Shown: positions 11,869-23,457 of the stretch, piece by piece
Numbering within the stretch: the first letter of the stretch is position 1
How the letters are laid out: the number at the start of each line of letters is the position of its first letter
DNA from: Brachypterus glaber
Taxonomy: Eukaryota; Arthropoda; Insecta; Coleoptera; Kateretidae
Length of the DNA: 64,000 nt
NCBI GenBank assembly: GCA_958510825.1
Contig: OY294044.1
Coordinates: forward strand, 71,560,095-71,624,094
Reading direction: 5' to 3'
Made by a program: the position numbers and the translations under genes
Notes under the pieces: model-generated
Database searches by the model: none
What the model was told of the DNA's origin: nothing
Seen by the model: the letters and a program-made list of their open reading frames with translations, nothing else

Positions 11869-12057
11869 ATGAGACCCCCATTGTCACCCCCTGCAGCTAA
11901 CGCTTTTATGGAATATTTTGAGAAAAAAGCTATTAAATCATTTCCACTAAAACCATAAATTTGGAGCAGATACGTAGACGATGTCTATGCTTTTTGGCCA
12001 CATAGTATGGAAAGCCTTCAAGGTTGTCTAAATCACCTTAATGGAGCTCTCTACAAC
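11869..12057 (+). pseudogene. Penelope-like element reverse transcriptase fragment
   Basis: The + strand reads ANAFMEYFEKKAIKSFPLK, a TAA stop at 11956, then SRYVDDVYAFWPHS with the RT catalytic box YVDD at 11971-11982. The order LSP..AN.FMEYFE..ALKSF followed by RYVDD is characteristic of Penelope-like elements. Only about 60 residues around the palm survive; the frame ends at 12055-12057 where the inverted repeat of the 12041-16821 structure begins. It is oriented opposite to the endonuclease remnant to its left. Confidence 0.8.
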
Positions 12058-12454
12058 TAGAATTATGAAACAAAAGACGTCTACCCTATCTCTATCTCAT
12101 TTCTGATACACTTTCCAGCCAACCAAATAAATACTGTATTTGTTTTTCATACAACAAATACAGTATTTATTTGGTTGGCCGGAAAGTGTAGCACTGAACG
12201 GCACGAACGAACATAGCTAATGTGAATCTGTAGAATAAGATAATTCTACTAAAATTTAGATGGCGCCAGTAATTTCTTTAATAAAAATAATATAGTTACA
12301 CTTTTCGCCCGGCCAAGTAAATATTGTATTTGTTCAACAAAGAACCAATACAGAATTTGTTTGGTTGGGTGGAAGTGGGAGTGTATGTATGTCTTCTATC
12401 CTCTTTGGGTAGAACTTTTGTCCCTGTCTAATCTAAAGGGAGAAATCGCCATTC
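12041..12454. repeat. left arm of long inverted repeat
   Basis: About 410 bp that recur as the reverse complement at 16407-16821 with high similarity. The outer end is TAATGGAGCTCTCTACAACT. The arm contains two further palindromes: one built on CCAACCAAATAAATACTG with its complement 30 bp later (12117-12179), and one on AATATTGTATTTGTT/AATACAGAATTTGTT (12310-12370). The hairpin-within-TIR design is typical of foldback-like elements. Confidence 0.8.
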
Positions 12455-12480
12455 TAAACCCGAAAGTTCTTTATAATATA

Positions 12481-12909
12481 ATCACGGAAAAAAAAAATTA
12501 TAGCTAGGAGCGCTATAACACACATACCAAGCAAATTATAATCGCTTATTATATAAATACAAGGCTTTCTCTTACAATTATGGCAGTCAGTGTAAAAATT
12601 TATATGAAATACTTTAATTGTTTAGTGAATAATAAAATATAACAAATAGTATGGCATTTATAGCTTAAATAGATTTAATTATTGTCCGTGCTAATAATTT
12701 TTATAATATAATAAAATTTCTGTAAATTTATAATAGTGCCTGTAATAAATATAATCGTGTCTGTAATATATATAATCGTTTCCAATTTATTTTTAACATT
12801 ATTAGTTATTGTGTCCCTTATAATCTATAGCTTAAATCACTATAATTTGCCACTGTTACCAAATATCTTATAATGTATAGCGCAGAGCCCACTAATTTCT
12901 TTCCGTGAT
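12481..12909. mobile_element. MITE with ATCACGGAAA ends
   Basis: Left end ATCACGGAAA followed by AATTATAGC...GCGCTATAAC. The right end is the reverse complement (GCGCAGAGCC...TTTCCGTGAT). The interior repeats TATAATCG and GTCTGTAATA motifs. About 430 bp; non-coding; superfamily not assigned. Confidence 0.55.
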
Positions 12910-15900
12910 CAAGGCGTCCTTCACGTCAACGCATTAATATTATACATAGTAACGAATGGATAGTTTACACAGTCAATAATACTTACTAAGAATTTGACCA
13001 ATAAAATTATTTGAAAAAATATAATTACACAGGCCAACAAATTTTCAAGTTTTGAAAGTTGAATTGGATCTGACAGCTGATTTTGGGTAATTTAGTTATG
13101 TTGATTTCGAATAGAGCTTCCGTTTTTTCCACCACGTCAGGGTTTTGATCAACCGCACAGTGGGACAAAATTCTGAATTTTTGCATACGACTATTTTTGA
13201 TACCGTTAATTTGGAATAAAATAACGAAAAAAATCAAAAACTAATTTCCGCCCCATTAGGGTGTTCCAAAAGTTTATTTTTGTTTCGATTTTTATAAAAA
13301 TGTGTGAAATTACTTCTTTTGATTATGTTGATGTAGACCGATGTCCATAACTTAAAAATTCTACACTTCATGTTAAAGAATGAGATTTTTGGCAAAGCTT
13401 ATAGCTGAAAAAAATTATACGTGATGGAAACAAAAGTGCTTGTTTGGTAGTGCACTATGGGCTGAGAAAAAAAAGGGACGAAAATCTAAATTTTTGCTTA
13501 CCAGTATTTTTGATATCGCTGATTTCGAATATGATGTATGAGTGAAAAAGCTGAAAAAAAAATCCACTCCACTGGGGTGGTTCAATTTTTTAATTTATTT
13601 CGATTTTATTCAAATTTGGTATACAGGCTCTTTTTAGGGATATTAACTGAGACCAATGGTTAAAACACCAAAAATCAAAAAGTAGCCAAGATGGCGTATC
13701 AGTTTTTAGAATCTTGTCATAATTAGGTGAAATTAAGGCTATAAGGTAGTCCAAGGTCATCGATTTTAAGGAAGACTACTCTTAAAATACTTAATATGAC
13801 AAAGCTTATATGAAAGTAAAAAATACAGTTTTATATCCATTTTAGTTAAAATATTCATTTCAAGGTCGTCAGAATTCCGAGAATTGAATTTTAATGTCCA
13901 GGTATAGGAAATATCTTATATTAGCCCTAGTGATTTTTTAAATTAAAATAAATTAAAGATAAGTTGGTTTTAAGTATGCAAAAAGGCCATTGCAACCTAA
14001 AAATTTAAATTAAATTGTAAAATTTTAAATTTCAAAAATTGCCCTCATTTGCCAGACTCAAAATCTTATGCATTTTTGTCTTTACTTATAGTAGTAATAA
14101 ACGATATAAAAAAAGTTGCCTACTGCCATTTTCAGAAAAAAAATCTAAAATTTATGATCGAAATAAAACGCTATAAAAATTATTTAAATGGTCAAATTTT
14201 ATTAAATAAATAATTATTCATTAAAATCATCAGTGTCTAAAACAAATAGACATCAAAACAAAAACATTTTGGGTTGTGTATTATTTTCGACAAGAAATTT
14301 TCTCGGTATATTCTTAGTTTTCCTTAAAAGTAAAAATAAAAAGATATTCAAGGCAGTGCATAAATTTTACACAAAATCTAAACTAACGAATAGAATATTT
14401 TCTGTGATTTTCGGTTGAGAAACTTTCCTTAATCTATGCAAAAAAAACAGCATTTAATTTATTTCGGAGTAAAATTAAATAATTAAAAACAGTATAAACA
14501 TGTTAATTAAGTATTTATGAATATTTAAACATTTCATAGCAATAATAAAGAACATAGCTCTAGTTATGAAAAAATATCAAAATTACAGACTTGTTATAGT
14601 ATTATGCGATATATTCCTAGTTAAAATTGATTGATTTAAAATAGTTCTAGGTTATTGAATATATATCGATAAGTGACATTAATAACTATTATTGTCCCTT
14701 AATTAACAATAATTATTATTATTATGGTCCCTCAATTAACATTGATTACCGTATCAACCACCTTGACCCTAAAAATAAAAAAATAAACTTTTTCGATTAA
14801 ATTTGTTAATTTTTTTATTAACTTTGATTGTTATGCTTTTTAAATAATAGTTTTAATATTTGTTACAGTTAGGGGGTTTATTAGTGTTTACATTACAACA
14901 CTAGAGGTTTTTGAAGATATTATATAACCCGAACTCTTTTGCTTTTTCATTTTGACAGTACTTTTTTCTATTGTGTAGTAAATTCCTGTGTTGTCATTTT
15001 TAACTTTTTCTTTTTTTTAAGCTTTGGACAGTAAAAAGTCCAAACAAAAATATTGAAGTATTTTATTTAATTTTAGAAGAGCAATACTACGAATTAAATT
15101 TATTATGAAAAAAAACTAAACGAAAAATAAAAAAAAATTGTTCTTGTAACATAAAAAACATTCAATAAAATTACCCCCCCAAAAAATCGCCGTTACTGGA
15201 TTTAATCTAAAACTTTTTTTATTTTTACAAACCTCATATGTATGTTAGTGTTACTTATAAAAATCAGAGCCATATCGTTAATATTTATATAAAATTTTCA
15301 TGAAAATATATCGAAAAAATGCGAAAAAATATATATTTTTTTTAATTTATAAGCCTATAAAAAACAAACAAATAAAAAAGATATTTTAAATCTGCTTTTT
15401 GGCTTAGAGCCAACATTCAAACCAATTTGTTTTACTGTAACTATTATAGACAAACACAGTATTTAAAAAACACTGTGCGCCGTATCTAAGAAAAAACGAG
15501 CTGATCGAGAAAAATGAAGCAAGGTTCCGAAAACAGCTCATCAAATAAGTCTAGAATCAACTAAAATGGTGTCGGAAATTTTTTGAGTGTAGAGCAGTGT
15601 AATTACTATTATTAATTAGAAGTATAATTTTAATATTTTCTATAAAAAATAAAAAAAAAACAACTCTTCCAATATAAAGTTCTTGGTTCGCACTTCAGGC
15701 TGGCGAAAGTTAACGAATTTCGTACATTTTATTGAGTCGCAGCAGAAAAATAAGGATGCCTAATATTCAGTGTGCTCTTTTTTATTTGCCTTTAGGTGCA
15801 TTAAGAATGAAAGAGTTACTGTTCTCTAACAGAACCTTCTTTCAATCCGCCAATTTTTCATGTTGTGGCGCCACTTGTCTGATACTCACAATATACACAA

Positions 15901-16071
15901 TAAAGAGTTGCACGTCTATTTTTGGTTTAATCTGTGATTGTCATTCCTAACCTAACAATGTTCTAGTTTTAATTTGTTTAACTTATCTATTTATTTATTG
16001 GTAAGAATTGTTTTTAAACCTTTAATATTTGTTTATGTATCTTTTTATAAAATACTACTTTAATTTTTAGT

Positions 16072-16100
16072 CTGATGATGTAGCTTTATGCTTACGAAAC
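16072..16100 (+). ncRNA. hammerhead-like core, Penelope-type 3' end
   Basis: CTGATGA at 16072-16078 and GAAAC at 16096-16100 flank a potential stem (GTAGC/GCTTAC, one bulged T, five-base loop). An A-rich tail follows at 16120-16132. The pair CTGATGA...GAAAC close to an A tail is the usual layout of the hammerhead motif at the 3' end of Penelope-like elements. The cleavage-site GTC is not obvious, so this may be a 3' relic. Confidence 0.4.
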
Positions 16101-16406
16101 TGCAGTCACAAATATTTTAATAAAAAAAAAAATCGTGAAGTCTGATTATATGTTTCTCTTATTTTATAAATTATAACTTCACTTTAAGAAGCGTAACATT
16201 AAAAATGGACAGTTTTCCAGAATGGGTTTATTATTTTCATTATGTTTTCACTAGATCTCCATTTTTATTACAGCCGATATTACAAAAATTCTGTAACAGA
16301 ATGCATTTTTGCTTTAATTTAATAATTATTTTTGCGCTCTTTTTTTTTTTTAAATTTATCTATGTATATTTAGCTTTTTATGATATACAATTTATTATAA
16401 TTCTTC

Positions 16407-16821
16407 AATGGCGATTTCTCCCGTTAGATAAGACAGGGACTAAAGTTCTACCCAAAAAGGATAGAAGACATACATACACTCCCACTTCCACCCAACCAAA
16501 CAAATTCTGTATTTGTTCTTTGTTGAACAAATACAATATTTACTTGGCCGGGAAAAAAAGTGTAACAATTTAATTTTTATTAAAGAAATTACTGGCGCCA
16601 TTTAAATTTTAGTAGAATTATCTTATTCTACAGATTCACATTAGCTATGTTCGTTCGTGCCACTCAGTGCTACACTTTCCGGCCAACCAAATAAATACTG
16701 TATTTGTTGTATGAAAAACAAATACAGTATTTATTTGGTTGGCTGGTAAGTGTATCACAAATGAGATAGAGATAGGGTAGACGTCTTTTGTTTCATAATT
16801 CTAGTTGTAGAGAGATCCATT
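16407..16821. repeat. right arm of long inverted repeat
   Basis: Reverse complement of 12041-12454, including both nested palindromes, and ending GTTGTAGAGAGATCCATTA. The two arms share small indels only. Distance between outer ends is about 4.78 kb. No target duplication could be confirmed outside the arms. Confidence 0.8.
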
Positions 16822-17221
16822 AGTTATTGGGATCCCGCACACAAATGCAAATTTAGGCGGATCACCCATCTGTATTATTGTAAACTTTTTGTAAATATGA
16901 AAATATGAAAGTAATCCCAAATATTATTTATTAAAATTCTTAAAATATCTTCGGTTTATTAAGAATTTATTAAAACTATGTACAGAAATATTTTTTAATA
17001 AAATAAGAAAATTAAAAACAATAATACACACGAAGGAAGGAATGCAGACAAAATACAGGGCCGGCTGTTTCTGTTTTTGGTGTTCATTAGTTTAAAAATG
17101 ATTAGTGTTTTTAGTTTTTATGGCCAAAACTACTTCTTTGCATGACTTGCATTTTGTAGTCTCGTTCCTCGTCATTTAAAGCAAAGTCGTTCTTTCGGCC
17201 TTGGCACACAAAACATATCGA

Positions 17222-17410
17222 GGGCTTCATAACATAGGGAACGTTCAAGTATTAGGTAACGCTCCTGGGGGGGGAATGGGGGTCATTTTGGAGTGTTACG
17301 CCCAAGTTAATGGTATAGAAAAATTGCGTTATGTAATACTTGAACGTTCCCATAGGGGCGTATCTTACATTTAAAAAACACTGAAGATACGCCCCTATGT
17401 TATGAAGCCC
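17222..17410. repeat. 71-bp hairpin element interrupted by a MITE
   Basis: GGGCTTCATAACATA starts the left arm, which resumes at 17355 as GGGGCGTATCTT. The exact reverse complement, AAGATACGCCCC then TATGTTATGAAGCCC, closes it at 17410. Removing the insert at 17237-17351 and one ATA restores a hairpin with 27-bp perfect arms. Confidence 0.75.
17237..17351. mobile_element. MITE with GGGAACGTTCAAGTATT ends, nested
   Basis: Ends GGGAACGTTCAAGTATTA and its reverse complement; flanked on both sides by ATA, so the target duplication is ATA or TA. A second copy at 60568-60806 has the same ends and the same ATA flanks. The insertion splits the hairpin element at 17222-17410. Confidence 0.75.
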
Positions 17411-17419
17411 TTAATATAA

Positions 17420-18275
17420 AAGTAAGGAAGATATGGATTTTTGGCTTTTTGGCATCCATATCGCCCTCCAGCCCCAAACGGATGCCGTAATCAAATGGTT
17501 CTCCAAATGGAAAATTAAGGTAAACCACCAAAACAAAAGCATTTCTAATCTCTAGGATTAGAAGAGGTCCACCTCAACCCATTCAGATAAATGGCCAAGC
17601 CATTAACTGGGAAAACCATGCCAAATACCTCGGCATTACAATAGCCAACTACCCCCTAATAGGTAGAAAGAGCTCCTTTTTTTCAAAAACAAACTTTTTC
17701 TTTACAACCAAACCCTAAAGCCGGTACTCCTCTACGGAGCCCCAGCCTGGAACAAAATCACCCTTAACAAAAAGCTCTCATCCAAACTTCAGGCCTTCCT
17801 AAATAAGGCAGAATATGCCTCATGTGGAACAACCAAATACACAGAGATCTCGAAATGCCCTTCCTAAAAACGGAAATCATCCGCTACAGCACGCCTTTTA
17901 TAAAAGACAATTTTGATCACCCAAACTCCCTCATTTCAAACTTTCCAGATTATGATCACGATATCCACTACACCCACAAAAAGATCAAAAACATCCTCAA
18001 CCAGTAATGGTACCCTCAAATTCAGGACAGATGCATTCCCAGCATCAGTGAGCTAGACTTACTTTTCCCACACATCCCTCCCCTTCCTACCCCATCCCTC
18101 CTCATCCCCTTCCCACTTCTTCCCCAGTCGCCAATGCCAATTTATGACAGATGCAACTCCAGCATCAGTGAGCAAAGACTCACTCCCCCAATTATCCATT
18201 CAAACTAATTCTATTTTAGCCATAGGCACTGCGCCTGTCTGTTAAAGATCCAAACAAACTACTGATGATGATGAT
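17420..18275 (+). pseudogene. 5'-truncated Jockey-like LINE (RT C-terminal part and 3' UTR)
   Basis: A degenerate frame reads WFSKWKIKVN, then (other frame) RRGPPQPIQINGQAINWENH and AKYLGITI, then LLYGAPAWNKI, then IHRDLEMPFLKTEI. These are landmarks of the RT thumb and C-terminus in Jockey-type non-LTR retrotransposons (WCxKWRLKxN, KYLG, YGxPxWG, IHRDLxxP). The last open piece is 17822-18007. Several stops (17557, 17563) and frame changes make it dead. A roughly 265-bp 3' UTR follows, with the box GACAGATGCA...CCAGCATCAGTGAGC present twice (18025, 18146) and a short GAT-repeat tail. Confidence 0.8.
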
Positions 18276-18589
18276 TTTTGGCCTCTACTGTGTGACGTCC
18301 ACATCCCACAAAGAATACATGTTTCATATTAAGGTTGATTTACCCAATCACTAACACTTTAAAGTGTAAATACTAAGAATTTACTAATGAAATAAAATGT
18401 CTCAAATAATTCTAACATTTCGTTGGTCATATTCTTAGTTTAGTGTTACTCTCTAACTTTACCGCATTTTTTTACAGTGCATTGTCATTGTGTTGAGTTT
18501 AGAAATTAGTCCTAACTTTCAAAGCATTAAACATAAAACGATATTATACAACATTTTGACATATCTCGGAGAAAAACAATTCATGCTTG

Positions 18590-18990
18590 AACATACAACA
18601 TACACCATTATGCATAAACTTTTTCCCCCGGTATAGATAAATATAAATCTCAGGAAAAAATGTTTAAATATGATTATGCATAATTATTTATAATTATGTC
18701 TAATTTTACATCAATTGTGCATAGTTTTACTTAATTTTATGCAAAATTATGCATAATCATACAAAAACTTTGTCATGCATGGTGCGCCTTCGCCAAAATT
18801 TAAAATTTTATGCATGATCATACATAATTAGGCATAGGTCTATGTATACCCATACATAATTATGCATGATCATACCATTCAAACATGATTAGGTGCAATC
18901 ATGCATAATCATGTAAAATTCTACCTAATTTTAGGTAAAATTAGACATAATTATGCATAATGATGCATGATCATACATAAACTTTTTTCC
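18590..18990. repeat. ATGCATAAT motif array
   Basis: Dense run of variants of ATTATGCATAATCATGCATA and complements, with TAATTATG and ACCTAATTTTA interspersed. It is bounded on both sides by CATAAACTTTTTYCCCC in direct orientation. Because ATGCAT is self-complementary the array can pair with itself in many registers. Function unknown. Confidence 0.6.
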
Positions 18991-18995
18991 CCTGG

Positions 18996-19527
18996 ACTGT
19001 AAAAAGCAAAACTAAATATTAATTTACAAATGGATAGGAAGTTATTATCATATAGCATTGTAATTTAATTTTTGTTAAAAACACGCAAAATTTCATGTCG
19101 GTCACTGAATATTAAAGTAGACTTTAAAACTGTAGTTCTAGAATCACATACTTGAATATTCAGTGAAGGACAAGACATGTTGCATGTTTTTAACAAAAAT
19201 TAAAGTACAAGATAACTACCTGTCAGTAGGTATGGCACTGTCTGGCAGAACCGACCCAATACCTACTCCTATTCATTTCTAACTAAATATTCAGTTACAA
19301 ATGGATAGGTTGTTATGATCCTATACAATTGTACCTTAGTTTTTGTTAAAAACACTGTAGTTTTAAAGTCAGGTACTTTAATATTTTAATTGTAATGTAA
19401 TTTAATATCCAGTGGGATATGAAATGTAGCTTGTTTTTAATAAAAATTAAAGATAAATTATACGGAATGATAACTTCTTAGCTTACCATCCATTTGTAAC
19501 TGATTATTCAGTTTTGCTTTTTACAGT
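18996..19527. mobile_element. MITE with ACTGTAAAAAGCAAAACT ends
   Basis: Left ACTGTAAAAAGCAAAACT then ACAAATGGATAGG; right is the reverse complement, CCATTTGTAACTG then AGTTTTGCTTTTTACAGT. The interior carries an inverted pair around 19060-19200 with GTTAAAAACA and TTCAGTGA boxes. The short end TTTTTTACAGTGCAT also occurs at 18472 and 20950, pointing to further partial copies. Confidence 0.65.
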
Positions 19528-20464
19528 GCAGACAAACATTGTACATTTTCTTTATCCTGGATAGACTGACCTAGCAATATTTTCAAATAATTTAAAATAC
19601 AATAAAATACCTTCGTCAATATGAATATATAGGATTACATCCTCAAAATATCGTCTGGTTGTCGACTATAAAATGGATAAATGAGGAGTGTCTAGTCAAA
19701 ACTCTTTATGCATACTTTTAGTTATTTTATAGTAGGTATCCACAAAAAAATAACTGAGTAACTAGATCAAAATGTCCCAATATGTTTTCTTCACCTTTTA
19801 ATTTTTTAAACATTTTTTGAACAATCAAAAAAGTTTTTGTATAAATATATGTTCAAAGTCCAAATAAGTTTTTTTACGGTGTATACTGGGTGTTTCACGA
19901 TAGACAAATCAAGTAATTTGTTGCGTTATTAACAAAGATATCAAAATTAAATTTTTATCAGCCAATTTTATTCTTATTATCTTTAATTCTTCCCAGACAA
20001 AAGTTCTTTACTTTTCTTTTTTTTTTGAGGTAGAGTTCCATATGTGCATTTCTTTTGCATATCTACATTTTTAAAAACGAAAATTTAAAAAATAACTAGT
20101 TTTCTTTATTGTTTAATAGTTTTTTTTTAGGCACTCCTCAAATAGAAATATATTTTGGTAAGTAGTTTTCATCGGAATTTTATCTGAAATGCATAAAAGA
20201 TTCGCATACAATGTAAAATAATTCATATAAAATTGCCAAATATTTTCGTTTTATAGTAAATATGTATTTCTTTCAAGATATGTAGATTCCATAATAAAAT
20301 TCTGACCTAATAAAATAATAATTAATAAAAAGAAAGAATTATCTAACCGCCGTAAAAATGTGTATTATTAGTAGTACTATTAAGATAAAGATAAAGATAA
20401 GGATAAAGATAAAATCCCCCGTGGATCTAGAAAACTAGATTAGTAATACTCCACGCAGTTGCAC

Positions 20465-20467
<3 letters not shown>

Positions 20468-20547
<80 letters not shown>
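20468..20547. repeat. (AG)n microsatellite, 80 bp
   Basis: Uninterrupted AG/GA run of 40 dinucleotides. Followed at 20555-20600 by CCATCCGTCCGT-type tetranucleotide repeats, then CACAATAACTCGAGAAG. A GATAAA hexamer run lies at 20385-20412. Confidence 0.95.
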
Positions 20548-20549
<2 letters not shown>

Positions 20550-20599
20550 ATTTTACATCCATCCGTCCGTCCCTCCGTCCGTCCGTCCTTTCATCCGTA

Positions 20600-22367
20600 T
20601 GCAACACAATAACTCGAGAAGATATTTAAACTTTAAATTAAGGTATCCCACGACCACATTTTTTATTTAAAAAAATGATCCACTTGCCGCCAAAAAATAG
20701 TTCGGGTTATATCAAGCAATTTAAAAATTAAGGGAGGGAAGGAAAAAACCCATGATTCTGCATGTAAACGTGTAAAATTTACTAGATTTTACATGTAATT
20801 TTACAATTGTACATGTAATATTCATAAAAAACTGTAAAATTGTATTTAAAATTTTAAAATTACATTTAAAATCTAGTAAACTTTACATGTATCTTCATTG
20901 AATCATATTTACATACCAAACAAAATCATGTGTAATTACATATTTGTTTTTTACAGTGCATACCTAAAAAAATGATATTTTCTTTAACCCGCTAAGGCAC
21001 CATGTAACCATATAGACAACCTAATTAAATTTAACTAATTAAAGTATGTTTGTTATAAACTGTTGCTTTAGTACAGTCACTTAAATATAACATTATTTTA
21101 ACTTCTAAAGCTCCTGCGCAATTTACTTGCGCAGCTCGAAAACTAATTTTAATTTGTTTCGAGACAGCCGTTTACAGTTTGGTGCAACATGTGTTGATGC
21201 TTTGATTTTGATGATACGTGACTTTAGTACGTAATAAGGCGAATATTTTAAGGTAAAAACACTTTAAATGTGAATAACTTAGTTAATAAACAATTATTGG
21301 GTATAATGTACATATTTATTTCAGATATTTGAGGCCTAACGATATATTATGGCCTAATGCTGCCAAATGGCCACAATTACAAAAATCACTTTTTTTATGT
21401 AAAATTTAATTATAGAAATAGACTAAGGTGATCCTAATTAATCACATACCCTATTATAGTCCTATAATATAAAAGTACTACTGAACCTTACAGGGTTAAA
21501 ACAGGGCTTTGAATGAAGGTGGTTGAATTCTAATTTTTCTTGCATTTTAGGAACTTGCTGACATATTTTGTGTCTGAAATTTTAAATTTAAATTTGTCGT
21601 CTCACAAGCAATCATTTTTAAAGTGTAATACACCAATTAAGTGTAAGTATCATGCTGTTTTTTTATAAAATACCCATACAAAAGATTTAATTTTTTTGAG
21701 ATATACATAAATAAAATCTGTAGGTGTTTAAAAGTTGATCGAAATACATCCGAAAATATCTAAATTCAGCAACTATAGTCTCACACACGCGGTATAACTT
21801 TATACTGATAAGTAAGGCCTTTATTGGTATAAGTACATAATATTATTATCTGATGTCAGGAAATAAATCAATATGTTTCAGCATTCTGTTACGAAATTCG
21901 TGAAAAACTTTTAGTTTGATGTTGAAAAGTGTAAGAAAACTTAGGCAAAATCCTAACAACTCCTAGATATATATTATGCTTTGCTTTCCGCAGTATACTC
22001 TTCGTTGTGGTTATTAAATTATGTTTATGTGGCAAACTTGTCAAAATATGGTTTCTTTGAACCATTCGTGAGTGCAGTTAAGCGCGCTTATTATTTTTTG
22101 TATCTAAAGTGACACTTTTTGTATGAAAATTTTAATATTTTACACTAGTGCGAAAAGTAAAATAACACCGGTATACAAAAAAAATCTTGTCCAAGGACTA
22201 AACCTATCATGCCTTAAGTATTTTTGTGTGCTGAAACCAAATTGTCAATTAAAAAAACAACTTTCTACCGCGTAGATTTCGAATAAATTCCGGTTTTTAT
22301 TAGACATGGGTTATACGAGCCCAAAAAAAGTAAGATTTCAGGGGGCACCGAACAAAATGGTTGGGGC
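20600..22367. other. gene-free AT-rich stretch
   Basis: No supported gene. 20760-20960 holds a run of TTTACATGTAATTTTACA-like self-complementary motifs ending TTTTTTACAGTGCAT, probably a MITE scrap. A short hairpin CTGCGCAATTTACTTGCGCAG-like arm pair is at 21114-21135. Nothing else recognised. Confidence 0.4.
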
Positions 22368-22674
22368 CCCTTGGTTTTAATTATATGCTTTTCGTTATCT
22401 CCTTTTTTAAGAGATATTCATTAACTTTTTGTCCTTTCCTAAGCTTTAGAGTTCTACAGTTGTATTGCAATGCTCAAAATCCACTGGCGGGCTAAGGGGG
22501 CGACCAGGGACGATAACCTGCTTTTCGAGTTGTTATCGCCCCTGGCCGCCCCCCTTAGAGATTTTGAGCATTTTATTATAACAGTAAAAGTCTAAAGCTT
22601 AAAAAAAGATAAAAAGCTCTTAAAAAAATGCCAAGTTATAAGCGATAACGAAAAGGATATAATTAAAACCAAGG
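22368..22674. mobile_element. foldback MITE with GC-rich apex
   Basis: Arms CCTTGGTTTTAATTATAT and ATATAATTAAAACCAAGG, then CTTTTCGTTATC/GATAACGAAAAG further in. At the centre, AAGGGGGCGACCAGGGACGA faces TTATCGCCCCTGGCCGCCCC. The whole 307 bp can fold into one hairpin. Non-coding. Confidence 0.7.
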
Positions 22675-22847
22675 CACTTGCATAGTGTTATTCTTGCTAT
22701 ATTTATTCATAATATTATAAAAATATTCTAATATCTTAACTGTTAATTGTTTTTCCTATTAAAAAAATATAAAAAGAAGATTTATTTAATAAAATTTAAA
22801 AATATAAGTATATTTTATTTTAACTCCGCTCGTAGAAAAAATATTGT

Positions 22848-22970
22848 TCCTAACGCATGCGTAAAGAGGCTTTTCCACACTCGATTGCTTGCCTAAGCTC
22901 CCACTACAATACGTATGTTCAGGCAAATGCAATCGACTGCGGAAAAGAGTCTCTTTTGCACTTGTTAGGA
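22848..22970. mobile_element. 123-bp foldback MITE
   Basis: TCCTAACGCATGCGTAAAGA, CTTTTCCACACTCGATTGC on the left; GCAATCGACTGCGGAAAAG and CACTTGTTAGGA on the right are its near reverse complement. A 30-bp loop lies between. Non-coding. Confidence 0.65.
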
Positions 22971-23457
22971 AAATAGCTACTACGCAAAACTCTTATGTAT
23001 TTTTAATTTTAAGTAAAGCTTGTAGAATTGTACTAATTTTTTACAACTGATGATAGACTGATGACAGTCTGGCGACTTATTTTATGGCTGGTCATGTTTA
23101 ATATTTAAATTAATAGCAAAGCCTAATTTTGTACAAATAAGAATAAGTGACGTAGTTTTATTATAGGTCGTTAACAAAATAGGCAACTAATGAATCTTAA
23201 GGCGCCAGAAATATCAATCTTGTAAAAATTTGTTGCAGAAACGCACAGTGCTCCAACTATTTTTTTATCTAGAATTATATTACACCGTCAAAAAATTATA
23301 TATTTTAAAAGTAAACTAGTTCAACAAACAAAGTAACAAAATTTTTATTATTGCTGACATCTTAAAGATTATTTTAAGAATAAATATGTTGCATCAGGTT
23401 TATACGCAGTGCGTTTTACGAAAGGATCATAGTTGAGCTATATATTAGAGATATGTA

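Larger units (their letters stand above)
12455..16406. other. interior of the long-inverted-repeat structure
   Basis: About 4 kb with no transposase or other recognisable protein. It holds a MITE at 12481-12909, a pair of diverged roughly 310-bp repeats at 13130-13640 (each with a 'CAGTGGGAC/CACTATGGG ... TTTTTGATAYCG ... ATT' layout), AT-rich filler to about 15600, and a hammerhead-like motif near 16072. The 122-residue frame at 16205-16573 runs into the right arm and is not a credible gene. Confidence 0.45.

Noticed and set aside
16205..16573. 122-residue frame
   Set aside because: Runs through AT-rich filler into the long inverted repeat arm; the left arm copy is not coding in the same way.
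18590..18990. CRISPR-like array
   Set aside because: Words are short, irregularly spaced and self-complementary with no distinct spacers; genome type does not fit.
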